From: CAVSUR01 sp052143655
Lineage (GTDB): Bacteria; Actinomycetota; Actinomycetes; Streptosporangiales; Streptosporangiaceae
Length of the DNA stretch: 6,523 bases
Assembly (NCBI GenBank): GCA_052143655.1
Contig: JBKQSL010000271.1
Coordinates: 1-6,523, forward strand
Direction of reading: 5' to 3'
The notes beneath the pieces are model-generated. The model was not told the DNA's origin. It did no database searches and saw only the letters and a program-made list of their open reading frames with translations. Shown in pieces: positions 1-6,460 of the stretch; the stretch's first letter is position 1; each line of letters begins with the position of its first letter. Made by a program: the position numbers and the translations under genes.

Positions 1-607
1 AGGCGATGATCTTCGCCACGGCCAGCTGCCCGGGCACGGCGAAGGCGACCCAGCGCCGGCCGTAACGGGGCACCGGCCGCAGGGTGAGGACGGTGCCGTC
101 CTGGAGCACCACCCGAAGCCGGGCCACGTCCCGGCGCACCGAGCCGACCGCGTACTGGGTGCCGTCAAAGGGGCCGTCATTCTGGAAGCTCGCCGGGCTG
201 CCCGCAGGCCCGAGCACCGAAGCCTGAACGTATTCGGGGCAGCGGTTACCGCTGAAGTCGAAGCACTGATACCCGCCGGCCGGCTGTTGCGCGCTGACCT
301 GCCAGTGCCGGCCGTTGATGGTGCCCCAGGAGATCTGCCCGGCGGGCGCGCCCCGGCCCGGCGGATGGACCTTCACGACCGGCGGCCGCGGGCTGGCCGG
401 CTGCCGGGCGGGCAAGTGCACCAGCTGCGGGATGATCACTGCGGCCGCGGTCAGCACGGCGGCGGCGATGGCCACCGCGGCCTGGCGCCGCCTGCGGATT
501 GCCCGTCCCTGGCGGATAGCCGCGCCGACTGGGGCAGGCGGCGGCGTGACCGGGTCCAGCGCACCGTGCAGCCGGGCTCGCAGTTCCTGCTCGTCGCGGA
601 TGCTCAT
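1..607 (-). CDS. Single-pass membrane anti-sigma-like protein, partial (C-terminus beyond left edge)
   Basis: The reading frame starts at ATG 607-605 and runs off the window after 202 codons, so the C-terminus is missing. An excellent ribosome-binding site, GGAGG (614-618), lies 6 nt upstream. The start overlaps the stop of the sigma factor gene (ATGA, 604-607), so the two genes are translationally coupled. The protein has an acidic/basic cytoplasmic N-terminus (residues 1-40, ending in the basic run RQGRAIRRRRQ), one hydrophobic helix (about 42-60), a Pro-rich linker (about 65-90) and an extracytoplasmic domain with two cysteines (115, 123). Proteins of this build commonly follow SigE-family sigma factors in actinomycetes and act as their membrane partner or putative anti-sigma factor. 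I see no zinc-binding HxxxCxxC motif in the cytoplasmic part, so it is not a classical ZAS anti-sigma factor. The anti-sigma role is inferred from position and topology. Confidence 0.75.
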   Translation of the reverse strand, partial: MSIRDEQELRARLHGALDPVTPPPAPVGAAIRQGRAIRRRRQAAVAIAAAVLTAAAVIIPQLVHLPARQPASPRPPVVKVHPPGRGAPAGQISWGTINGRHWQVSAQQPAGGYQCFDFSGNRCPEYVQASVLGPAGSPASFQNDGPFDGTQYAVGSVRRDVARLRVVLQDGTVLTLRPVPRYGRRWVAFAVPGQLAVAKIIA

Positions 608-1127
608 TGCGCACCTCCGTCCACCAGTTCGGCGCCGTCCGCGAGTTCCGCGCTGCGCCGCAGCTTGGCCAGGGCCCGGGCGGCCTGGCTCTTGACGTTG
701 CCAACCGAGCAGCCAAGCTGCGCGGCGGCCTCGGTCTCGGACATGTCGAGCCAGTACCGCAGCACCACCACCGCGCGCTGCCCGGCCGGCAGCGCCTGCA
801 GGGCCGCGATCAGGTCGGCCCGGTCGGCGCGCTGGCGGCCGGATCGGCCAGGCCGGCGGGCTCGGCCGGGGAATCGGTCAGCTGCTCGGTGACCCGGTGC
901 TTGCGCTGCCGGCTGCGGTGCGCGTTCAGCAGAATGCGATGCAGGTAGGCGTCCGGGTTATCGGCCCGGCGGACCCGCGCCCAGGAGGCATATGCCCTGG
1001 CCATTGCGGTCTGAGCCAGGTCCTCGGCCATGCCCTGGTGGCCGGCGAGCCCGTAACCCAGGCGCACCAGCCGACTCCAGCGGCCATGCATGAACTGGCT
1101 GAACTCGGCATCCGTGCGGGCGTCCAT
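604..1127 (-). pseudogene. SigE-family ECF RNA polymerase sigma factor, frameshifted
   Basis: The N-terminal part (from 1127) carries sigma region 2: DAEFSQFMHGRW at the start, then AEDLAQTAMARAYASWARV, NPDAYLHRILLNAH and a basic RSRQRKHR stretch (residues about 5-78). This frame ends at TGA 812-810 after a linker. The C-terminal part lies in another frame from about 837 to the stop at 606-604. It has a clear region 4: LIAALQALPAGQRAVVVLRYW, then the helix-turn-helix segment ETEAAAQLGCSVGNVKSQAARALAKLR. The total length is two bases over a multiple of three, so restoring one missing base between about 815 and 855 gives a protein of about 174 residues, normal for this family. I chose the ATG at 1127 because GGGAG (about 1134-1138) lies 6 nt upstream of it and directly abuts the alternative ATG at 1133. 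ECF sigma factors recruit RNA polymerase to stress or envelope promoters. The break is either a sequencing indel or true inactivation. Confidence 0.85.
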
Positions 1128-1133
1128 GGCCAT

Positions 1134-1322
1134 CTCCCGTCACCCGGTACAGACCGCCGGTTCGGGGCAGATCGTTGCATGGCCTGGCCCGGCCTGGCGG
1201 ACGGCGCCTGGCCGCAGTACCCGGCAAGTCGCCGGTTTGCCAGCTAATAGTCAAGGATCGACATACAGTGCTCATTTACGCCAGGAAAACGGCGCGTGTC
1301 CTAGAAGGGGGCGGCCGGGCCC
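1134..1322. promoter_or_regulatory. Divergent intergenic region between sigma factor and beta-propeller genes
   Basis: These 189 bases separate two divergent genes and should hold both promoters. The segment 1236-1285 is clearly less GC-rich than its surroundings. For the plus gene, TTGCCA (1237-1242) resembles a -35 box and CATACA (1262-1267), 19 nt later, is only a weak -10. A GGGGG-containing purine run (about 1303-1311), 11 nt before ATG 1323, is the likely ribosome-binding site. On the minus strand CTTGACTATTAG (around 1246-1257) contains a -35-like TTGACT, but no convincing -10 follows. I could not identify a sigma-specific autoregulatory motif. Confidence 0.3.
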
Positions 1323-2714
1323 ATGAGCCGTGTCGTGACAGGAATATCGCTCAGAGTGGCGGCCAGCGTCGTCTCGGCCGGCGCGCTCGGCATCGCCGGA
1401 ACCGCCGTGGCAGCGCGGGCGTCGGCTGCGAGCACCCCGATCACCCTGCCATGCTCGCCACCGTCCGGCGCGGTGTCGTGCCACCCCGCCTCCCGCACGC
1501 CCACCCTGGCCGTCAATGGCGCCGTGCAGCAGATCCGGCAGATCGTGCAGTGCGGCTCGAAGATGTACGCGGTCGGCAGGTTCACCAGGCTCAGGTCGCA
1601 TGGCCAGACGATCCACCGCAGCAACGCGTTCAGCTTCTCGGCGACGTCCCCGTATACGATCACGAACTGGCGGCCCGACGTCAACGGCGAGGTGAACTCC
1701 ATCGCGGTCGGCGGTAACTGCTCGACCGCCTACCTGGGGGGCTCGTTCGGCCGGGTGCACGGGGCGAGCGCGCACAACATCGCCGCCGTGTCCATCTCCA
1801 CCGGCGCGCTGCGCACCCGGTTCCGGCATGACGCTAACAAGGAAGTCGACACTATCGTCCTGCACCGCGGGCACCTGCTGGTCGGCGGGACGTTCACCCA
1901 GATCAACGGCGCGTCGCACTCCTACTACGTGGGCCTGAATCCCACCACCGGGGTTAACGACCGGTACATCAACCTGCACATCAGCGGGCATTATTCCTTC
2001 CGGGGGGTGGAGGCCAACGCCACCAGGGTCTACAACCAGCAGGTCAGCCCCGGCGGCACCCGACTGCTGGCCGAGGGCGACTTCACCTCGGTGAGCGGCA
2101 GGCGCCGCCAGCAGATCTTCATGCTGTCCCTCCGCACCCGGCGCGCCACCCTGAACGCATGGACCTCGAAGAGCTTCTACCGGAACTGCGCCACCATCGA
2201 GCCCTTCTACATCCGCGCGGCTTCATGGTCGCCGGACGGCTCCACCGTCTACACCGCCGACACCGGCTTCCACCCCAATGGCGGCAGCACCAAGGGCAGG
2301 CGCAGCGGCCTGTGCGACGCCGCCGCGGCCTTCCCGGCGGCCAGCCGGACCGTCAGCCTGAAGTGGATCAACTACACCGGCTGCGACTCGCTGTACTCCA
2401 CCGCCGCGGGCAACGGCATCGCCTACTTCGGCGGCCACGAGCGGTGGGCCGATAACCGGAGCAGCTGCAATTCCCCTGGCAGGTACGCCATTAATGCCCC
2501 TGGCATGGTAGGCCTGTCGGCATCCGGCGGCTCGGTCACCTTCGACCCGACTCGTTCGCGCGGGCTCGGTGCCGACGACATGCTGCTGACCAAAGCCGGG
2601 CTCTGGATCGCCAGCGACACGTTTGACGCCAGCAAGAAGGACGGGAGCTGGTGCGGCAGTTCGTACACCACGCCGCAGTACGGCTACGCCGGCCTCTGCT
2701 TCCTGCGCTCCTAG
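1323..2714 (+). CDS. Secreted beta-propeller protein (delta-60/DUF5122-like repeats)
   Basis: This 463-residue protein has a Sec signal peptide: basic MSRVVTGISLR, a hydrophobic core (about 12-30), and a probable cleavage site near ARASA-AS (about 35). The mature part consists of diverged repeats that each pair an 'observed value' strand with a glycine-rich GGxFT-type turn: YAVGRFTRL (82-90), AYLGGSFGRVHGASA (136-150), LLVGGTFTQINGASH (185-199), LLAEGDFTSVSGR (248-260), VYTADTGF (309-316), AYFGGHERW (367-375) and LWIASDTF (427-434). About seven repeats fit a seven-bladed propeller. The GGxFTxxNG signature is like the delta-60/DUF5122 repeats of actinobacterial exported proteins. Ten cysteines (44, 53, 77, 133, 289, 331, 354, 382, 444, 459) suggest up to five disulfides, in keeping with export. 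No catalytic motif is visible, so a binding or structural role is likely but unproven. The gene seems monocistronic and ends 10 nt before a strong hairpin. Confidence 0.8.
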   Translation: MSRVVTGISLRVAASVVSAGALGIAGTAVAARASAASTPITLPCSPPSGAVSCHPASRTPTLAVNGAVQQIRQIVQCGSKMYAVGRFTRLRSHGQTIHRSNAFSFSATSPYTITNWRPDVNGEVNSIAVGGNCSTAYLGGSFGRVHGASAHNIAAVSISTGALRTRFRHDANKEVDTIVLHRGHLLVGGTFTQINGASHSYYVGLNPTTGVNDRYINLHISGHYSFRGVEANATRVYNQQVSPGGTRLLAEGDFTSVSGRRRQQIFMLSLRTRRATLNAWTSKSFYRNCATIEPFYIRAASWSPDGSTVYTADTGFHPNGGSTKGRRSGLCDAAAAFPAASRTVSLKWINYTGCDSLYSTAAGNGIAYFGGHERWADNRSSCNSPGRYAINAPGMVGLSASGGSVTFDPTRSRGLGADDMLLTKAGLWIASDTFDASKKDGSWCGSSYTTPQYGYAGLCFLRS

Positions 2715-2724
2715 CCAGAACGCC

Positions 2725-2772
2725 GCGCGCTGGCCCTGACCTCTCAGGCCGAGCCGGTCAGGGCCAGCGCGC
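2725..2772. terminator. Strong hairpin terminator between convergent genes
   Basis: The arms 2725-2741 and 2756-2772 form a perfect 17-bp GC-rich stem (left arm begins GCGCGCTGGCCCTGAC) around a 14-nt loop. It begins 10 nt after the stop of the plus-strand propeller gene. It also lies beyond the end of the convergent transporter gene, so it can serve both directions. No U-tract follows on either side, which is common for actinomycete terminators. Confidence 0.8.
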
Positions 2773-2899
2773 CGAGCGCGACGGCCATGGACAGCGGGAC
2801 GGCGATCAGCCCGATCCGGCTGGCCCGGCCCGCCGACGGCTGCGCTGCTCCGGTCGCTGACAGATGGCAGCAGGATGCCTGACCCCTGTGCGGACCTGG
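2744..2899 (-). other. Open stretch ending in a possible transmembrane segment, no start codon
   Basis: Directly after the transporter's stop (2902-2900) the same minus-strand frame stays open for about 50 codons to TGA 2746-2744, inside the loop of the terminator hairpin. Its last 25 residues read as a plausible membrane helix (SRIGLIAVPLSMAVALGALA, then LTGSA). No ATG or GTG starts it before an internal Met in the helix. It could be the tail of a transporter whose reading frame was longer, a decayed small membrane protein, or a chance open frame in GC-rich DNA. I see nothing else between 2773 and 2899. Confidence 0.2.
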
Positions 2900-4275
2900 T
2901 CAGGCCGGGCCGACTGCGCCGCCGGAACGGCCAGCCGAGTGGCGGCCGTCCCGGCGGCCGTCCCGGCGGCGGGACCGGCCTGCCCGGCGGTTCCGGCGGC
3001 GCGGCCGCCCGGCCGGCGGCAGTGCGCCGAGCAGGACCACCGGCACGACGGCCAGCCCGGTCAGCGCCCAGCCCAGGCCCGCTCGCTGGGCCGCGAGCCC
3101 GACGGCCAGCGGGCCCAGGCCGCCGACGAGGCTCGCGGCGCTCGACAGGGACACGGCGAGATCGCTGCGGCCGGGCAGGCTCTCATACAGGCCGGCCTGC
3201 AGCAGCGGGTACCACCCGGCCGTGACCACGCTCAGCGCGCCCAGCGCGGCAAGCTTCAGCGCGAAGCCCGGCGCCAGCAGGAACGCCGGGTACAGCAGGA
3301 CGGCAGCGGCGCAGGACACGCGCAGCACCCGCGCGGACCCCGCCCGCTCGCTGACGGCGACAAGGAGTGCGTCGCCGGCCAGCCCGGCCCCGAGCCGCAC
3401 GGCGATCGCCAGGGCAGCCTGCGCCGCGGACGAATGCACGACGTCGGTGAAGTACAGCGCGACGAACCCGGTGAGCACGTCCAGCAGCAGGTTGGCGACC
3501 TCGGCCAGCAGGACCCAGCGCACCGCCCGCGGGCTGCCGCGTAGCGCCGCCAGGGCCTGCCGGGCGGTGGCCGTCAGCCCGGCGCGCCGGCCGGCAGTCC
3601 CGGCTGCCGGCGGCTGGGCTGCTGCTGGCTGGGCTGCTGCTAGCCGGGATGGGCTGCGCCGGGCCACCGCGGCCCAGCCCAGCCAGGCGCCCGCAGCGCA
3701 CCCGGCGAGCAGCAGGTAACAGGATCGCCAGGTGCCGCCGGCGGTGAGGACTGCCGCCAGCAGCAGCGGCCCGGACACCGCTCCCGCCGAGCCAGCCAGG
3801 TTCCAGCGGGCCATGTTCTGCACCTGCCGGCCCGGTGCCGCGTCCATCAGCGTTGACTGTGCCAGGCCGACGAAGGCGCCGGACGCGGGGAAGAACAGCA
3901 CGAGTGCCGCCAGCAGCCAGCCGAACGACGGCGCCGCGGCCACGCCGAGCAGCGTTCCGGTGAACAGCAGGCCACCTGCGAGCATGACCCGGGCGCGGCG
4001 CCGACCGTGCCCGGCCGCGAGGCCCACCGGCATTTCCAGCAGGCTGCCCGCGATGAGCGGGACCGCGGCCAGCAGGCCGACCCGGGCATACCCGAGCGCG
4101 AAGCCGTGCCGGATCAGCGGCAGCGCGGCGCTCTTGGCACCGTCGGCAAGCTCGTCGACCAGCTCAGCGGCCAGGGCAGCCGCCAGCAGCGGCCCCGCGG
4201 CTGAGCGTGCGCGCTGACGCCGATGCCCGCGCCGGGCAGGGTCAGGTCACAGTCAAGGAAAGCCCATAGCGGCAT
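2900..4275 (-). CDS. Major facilitator superfamily (MFS) transporter, probable 1-base frame break near its start
   Basis: The main frame, open from about 4240 to the stop at 2902-2900, encodes a polytopic membrane protein with at least ten hydrophobic helices in two halves. Between TM2 and TM3 sits a motif-A-like basic loop, GHGRRRARV. The halves are joined by a cytoplasmic Ala/Gln/Pro-rich loop (RLAAAQPAAAQPPAAGTAGRR in two pieces of repeat). The tail is very Arg-rich. The first in-frame ATG (4033) would cut off TM1 and TM2. The upstream segment, with AAELVDELADG and AALPLIRHGFALGYARVGLL, is clearly MFS-like but has no in-frame ATG, GTG or TTG after the stop near 4243. Another frame starts at ATG 4275 and has almost all G or C at third positions from about 4248 to 4201. 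One extra base in the four-C run 4193-4196 would join it to the transporter frame, giving about 458 residues. The substrate is unknown; drug or metabolite efflux is the usual guess. The hairpin at 2725-2772 would terminate it. Confidence 0.75.
2941..2970. repeat. 12-bp tandem repeat, 2.5 copies
   Basis: GGCGGCCGTCCC occurs at 2941-2952 and 2953-2964 with a partial copy to 2970. It lies in the 3' end of the transporter gene and encodes the repeated RRDG of the basic C-terminal tail. Such a repeat is prone to slippage. Confidence 0.7.
3612..3641. repeat. 15-bp tandem repeat, 2 perfect copies
   Basis: GGCTGGGCTGCTGCT occurs at 3612-3626 and again at 3627-3641. On the coding (minus) strand it gives two AAAQP units in the central cytoplasmic loop of the MFS transporter. 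The unit is a multiple of three, so copy changes would keep the frame. Confidence 0.75.
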
Positions 4276-4351
4276 CTTAGGCCACCCGGCCGATCAGAGC
4301 CGGGCTAGGCGCGGCCAGCCAGCCTGGGGATACCCGGCGCACCAGCGGAAA

Positions 4352-4397
4352 GATCGGACGAAGATGCTTTGATATATATTTATGGGTCGATTAAGGG
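4352..4397 (+). promoter_or_regulatory. AT-rich promoter island for the riboswitch-glycosidase transcript
   Basis: Positions 4364-4394 are strikingly AT-rich in a GC-rich genome. TATATT (4375-4380) is a 5/6 match to a -10 box, though no good -35 lies 16-18 nt upstream of it. Alternatively TTGATA (4369-4374) could be the -35, with a weak -10 near TAAGGG (4392-4397). Either would start transcription 70-90 nt before the aptamer. The segment 4276-4351 between this island and the divergent transporter shows nothing I recognise. Confidence 0.4.
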
Positions 4398-4470
4398 ACA
4401 GAAGTGACGACACGTTGCCGGTGATTCTGGAGTTTTGCCAACCAGCTGATGACGTTTCCATTAGTGTCCA

Positions 4471-4656
4471 TCGCTGTTAACCCGTTGCGGCCAGCCGCAA
4501 GGCAGGCAGCAGAACCGCCGAGTCTCTGCCACGGACAGAGAGCCGGGGACCCACGTCCCTGGGGTGAATCGGCAGGCCGGGACCGCGCAAGCGGCCCGGG
4601 TCCGCCGTAGGGCTTACCCACTCCGGCCCGAACCCGTCAGCTAACCCGGTAGGCGG
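4471..4656 (+). promoter_or_regulatory. c-di-AMP riboswitch (ydaO-yuaA class)
   Basis: This leader matches the conserved blocks of the ydaO/yuaA aptamer in order: CGCTGTTAACCC (4472-4483) at the 5' side, the GGGGACCCA block (4545-4553), TGGGGTGAATC (4560-4570), and the highly conserved 3' block CCCGAACCCGTCAGCTAACC (4627-4646) followed by AGGCGG (4651-4656). CGCT (4472-4475) can pair with the GGCG near 4652-4655 to close a short P1. A variable stem is capped by a GNRA tetraloop (CCGC 4583-4586, GCAA, GCGG 4591-4594), and GGG-CTTA-CCC (4610-4619) makes a small hairpin. The class binds cyclic di-AMP and is normally an OFF switch; in actinomycetes it often precedes cell-wall hydrolase genes. Only 21 nt separate the aptamer from the start codon at 4678, so there is little room for a separate terminator. 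Control of ribosome access or an effect within the aptamer is possible; this part is inference. Confidence 0.9.
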
Positions 4657-4659
4657 CCT

Positions 4660-4667
4660 AGGAGAGG
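4660..4667 (+). promoter_or_regulatory. Ribosome-binding site next to the riboswitch
   Basis: AGGAGAGG (4660-4667) lies 10 nt before ATG 4678 and only 3 nt after the 3' strand of the proposed aptamer closing stem. Its closeness to P1 makes ligand-dependent ribosome access plausible. It supports ATG 4678 as the start. Confidence 0.6.
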
Positions 4668-4677
4668 ATATTTCGGC

Positions 4678-6087
4678 ATGCAGCAGCCCCGCGGCAGGCA
4701 CTCTGCCAGCCACAGCACCGCCAGCGACACTACCGCTGGCCCCGGTAAACCCGGCCAGGCCAGCCCCGTTCCCCATCACCATCCCGGCCGGCCGCCGCGC
4801 ACCGCGGCCAGGTCGCGGCGCCGGGTTCCGGTCTCCCTGCTCTGGGTGGCCGTGCTCGGGATCGTCTCCGCGCTCGTCGGTGCCGCCCTGGTGCACAACG
4901 GCAAGCAGACCGCGTTCTACGCATCCGGAAGCTCGGCCGGACCGCTGCTCGGCTCCTCGGTGCTGAGCCTGTCCGACCTGCGCGAGAACACCGCCGAATT
5001 CGGCCACATGCCGATCGTCCGGGTCTACTACCCGGGCCTGCCCAATCGCAACGCCTGGAGCAGCGGGCTGGCCGGCGCCAACCATTCCGCGGTCATCGTC
5101 AGCTTCAAGGCGCAGCCCAAGACGATCCTGTCCGGCGCGGATGACGCGGCACTGCGGCATTTCTTCGACACCGCGCCGACCGGGCACCCGATCTACTACT
5201 CCTACTACCACGAGCCCGAGGACAACATCGCGGCCGGCCAGTTCACGCTGCCCGACTACAAGGCCGCATGGGCCCGGGTGGTCAAGCTCGCCGACGAGGC
5301 GCACAACCCGGACCTGCGCTCGACCCTCATCCTGATGGAGTGGGACCTGCAGAAGGCCTCGCACCGGGACTGGAAGAGCTACCTGCCCGGCGGCGGCATC
5401 ATCTCCACCCTCGGCTGGGACGCGTACTGCAACGGCTGCGCCACCAACGAGCACCCGCAGGCCACGCCGCCCGCGCAGTTCATGGGCCCGGCGATCGCCG
5501 CCTCCCGGTCCGTGGGCCTGCCCTACGGCTTCGCCGAGTTCGGGATGTCCAGGGCTGCCGGGCGGTCGGCCTGGATGAGCCAGGTCGGCGACTACCTGAT
5601 GCACAGCGGCGCGCTGTTCGGCAGCCTGTTCAACGGGAACTCGGAGTACCCGACGCTGCGGCTCACCGACTCCGCGTCGGTCGCGGTCTGGCGCAGCTTC
5701 GTGGCCCGCTCCGGCACTAACGTCCCGCCGCCGCCGCCGACCGCGTCGCCGTCGCCCCGGCCATCCGCCACCGTGCCGATTTCCACCGATGGCTGGATTA
5801 CCGGCCTGTCGGCCAGCCCGGCGCAGCTCACCCCGGGTAACGGCAGCACCCGGATCTCGTTCCTGCTGTCCAAGCCGGGCGACGTCACGATCTGCATCCT
5901 GAACAGCAACGGCGCTATCGTCCGGCAGCTGTCGCGGCCGAGCCGCGCGGCCGCCCGGGTGACCGTCCGGTACTACGGCTACAACGGCAAGGGACACCGA
6001 CTGGCAGCCGGCCGCTATCCCGTCCTGGTGGTAGCCAGTAACTCCGGCGGCAGCGCCAGTGCGGAGGCAGCGCTCACGGTCCACTAA
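4678..6087 (+). CDS. Membrane-anchored extracellular GH26-like glycoside hydrolase with C-terminal FlgD-like Ig domain
   Basis: This 469-residue protein has a long cytoplasmic, His/Pro/Arg-rich N-terminus (1-50, ending ARSRRR), one transmembrane helix or uncleaved signal anchor (about 51-72), and an exported catalytic region (about 85-345). The region looks like a TIM-barrel hydrolase of the GH26/clan A type. PIYYSYYHEPED (171-182) places a likely acid/base Glu179 after His178 at the end of a strand. LPYGFAEFG (281-289) places a likely nucleophile Glu287. GWDAYCNGC (246-254) resembles the substrate-cleft segment and has two close cysteines. A Pro/Ser/Thr linker (350-366) joins a C-terminal Ig-like domain (about 373-469) with the FlgD/CHU_C pattern: SPAQLTPGNGSTRISFLLS, then VRYYGYNGKGHRLAAGRYPV. 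Known GH26 enzymes cleave beta-mannans or related beta-glycans; the true substrate here is unknown. The c-di-AMP riboswitch just upstream suggests expression tied to cell-wall or osmotic state. The gene is intact and appears monocistronic. Confidence 0.8.
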   Translation: MQQPRGRHSASHSTASDTTAGPGKPGQASPVPHHHPGRPPRTAARSRRRVPVSLLWVAVLGIVSALVGAALVHNGKQTAFYASGSSAGPLLGSSVLSLSDLRENTAEFGHMPIVRVYYPGLPNRNAWSSGLAGANHSAVIVSFKAQPKTILSGADDAALRHFFDTAPTGHPIYYSYYHEPEDNIAAGQFTLPDYKAAWARVVKLADEAHNPDLRSTLILMEWDLQKASHRDWKSYLPGGGIISTLGWDAYCNGCATNEHPQATPPAQFMGPAIAASRSVGLPYGFAEFGMSRAAGRSAWMSQVGDYLMHSGALFGSLFNGNSEYPTLRLTDSASVAVWRSFVARSGTNVPPPPPTASPSPRPSATVPISTDGWITGLSASPAQLTPGNGSTRISFLLSKPGDVTICILNSNGAIVRQLSRPSRAAARVTVRYYGYNGKGHRLAAGRYPVLVVASNSGGSASAEAALTVH

Positions 6088-6418
6088 TCTCCCTCCCCGG
6101 TGTGCGCCCGGCCAGCTCTCCTCCCCCCGGCTGGCCGGGCGCGCGCATGTCCGCGGCCAGGCGCGGGGCGGCCAGGCGCGGGCCTCACAGCCCGGCCGGT
6201 CAGCGGGCCGGAGGATGCGGGCGGGCGGCCTGCCCGCGTCACCATCTCCTGGGCCAGGTCGCAGCTTGACGTTGCGGTTGTTGGACGCCCGCAAGATCGC
6301 GAAGGCCTGGTCCGGGTCGCAGCGCGACTGCGCCATGATGATGCCGATCGCCTGGTCGATGACCGCCTGGGAGGACAGCGCCTGCCAGCGCTAGCCGCAA
6401 GGCCGTGTAGTTAACGTC
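6084..6418 (-). pseudogene. Remnant of an ANTAR-domain (probably GAF-ANTAR) regulator
   Basis: The minus frame from 6390 reads WQALSSQAVIDQAIGIIMAQ, then SRCDPDQAFAILRASNNRNVKL. This is a textbook ANTAR RNA-binding domain, which acts in transcription antitermination. Three defects break the gene. First, a TAG (6393-6391) lies two codons upstream of WQAL with no start between, while a GAF-end-like piece (NYTALRLA, about 6394-6418) sits in another frame. Second, after VKL the domain's natural ending, DLAQEMVTRAG, continues in a different frame from 6260; a lost CG dinucleotide near 6261 would explain this. Third, nothing of the GAF domain or N-terminus is visible to the right of about 6418. The second frame stays open to TAG 6086-6084, overlapping the stop of the convergent glycosidase, but the true end may be earlier. 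Decay, assembly error, or truncation by an insertion at the right are all possible. Confidence 0.75.
6100..6146. terminator. Hairpin terminator after the glycosidase gene
   Basis: Arms 6104-6116 (GCGCCCGGCCAGC) and 6130-6142 are perfect complements. The stem extends to 6100-6116 / 6130-6146 with two G-U pairs, around a 13-nt pyrimidine-rich loop. It begins 13 nt after the stop at 6087. No U-tract follows. It probably ends the glycosidase transcript. Confidence 0.75.
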
Positions 6419-6460
6419 CGGTTCTGGTGTGTCAAGGGCGTGTCGGTGCTTTAAGTGGCA

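Noticed and set aside
246..716. Minus-strand open frame across the sigma and anti-sigma genes
   Set aside because: It is out of frame with both the sigma region 4 and the membrane protein, which have clear family features. Its own sequence is Ala/Arg/Pro-rich noise.
810..860. Programmed ribosomal frameshifting in the sigma factor
   Set aside because: I see no typical slippery heptamer followed by a defined pseudoknot, and other genes in the window show similar breaks, so an indel is the simpler explanation.
2864..3719. Plus-strand open frames opposite the MFS transporter
   Set aside because: They lack domains and ribosome-binding sites. The minus strand encodes unmistakable transmembrane helices in the same region.
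4391..4621. Small minus-strand open frame over the riboswitch
   Set aside because: The plus strand carries the conserved aptamer blocks, and the peptide resembles nothing I know.
4477..6336. Very long minus-strand open frame opposite the glycosidase gene
   Set aside because: Only its first part is real, being the ANTAR core. After the frame break it runs antisense through the glycosidase and riboswitch with low-complexity Arg/Gly/Val sequence and no domain, as expected opposite a high-GC gene.
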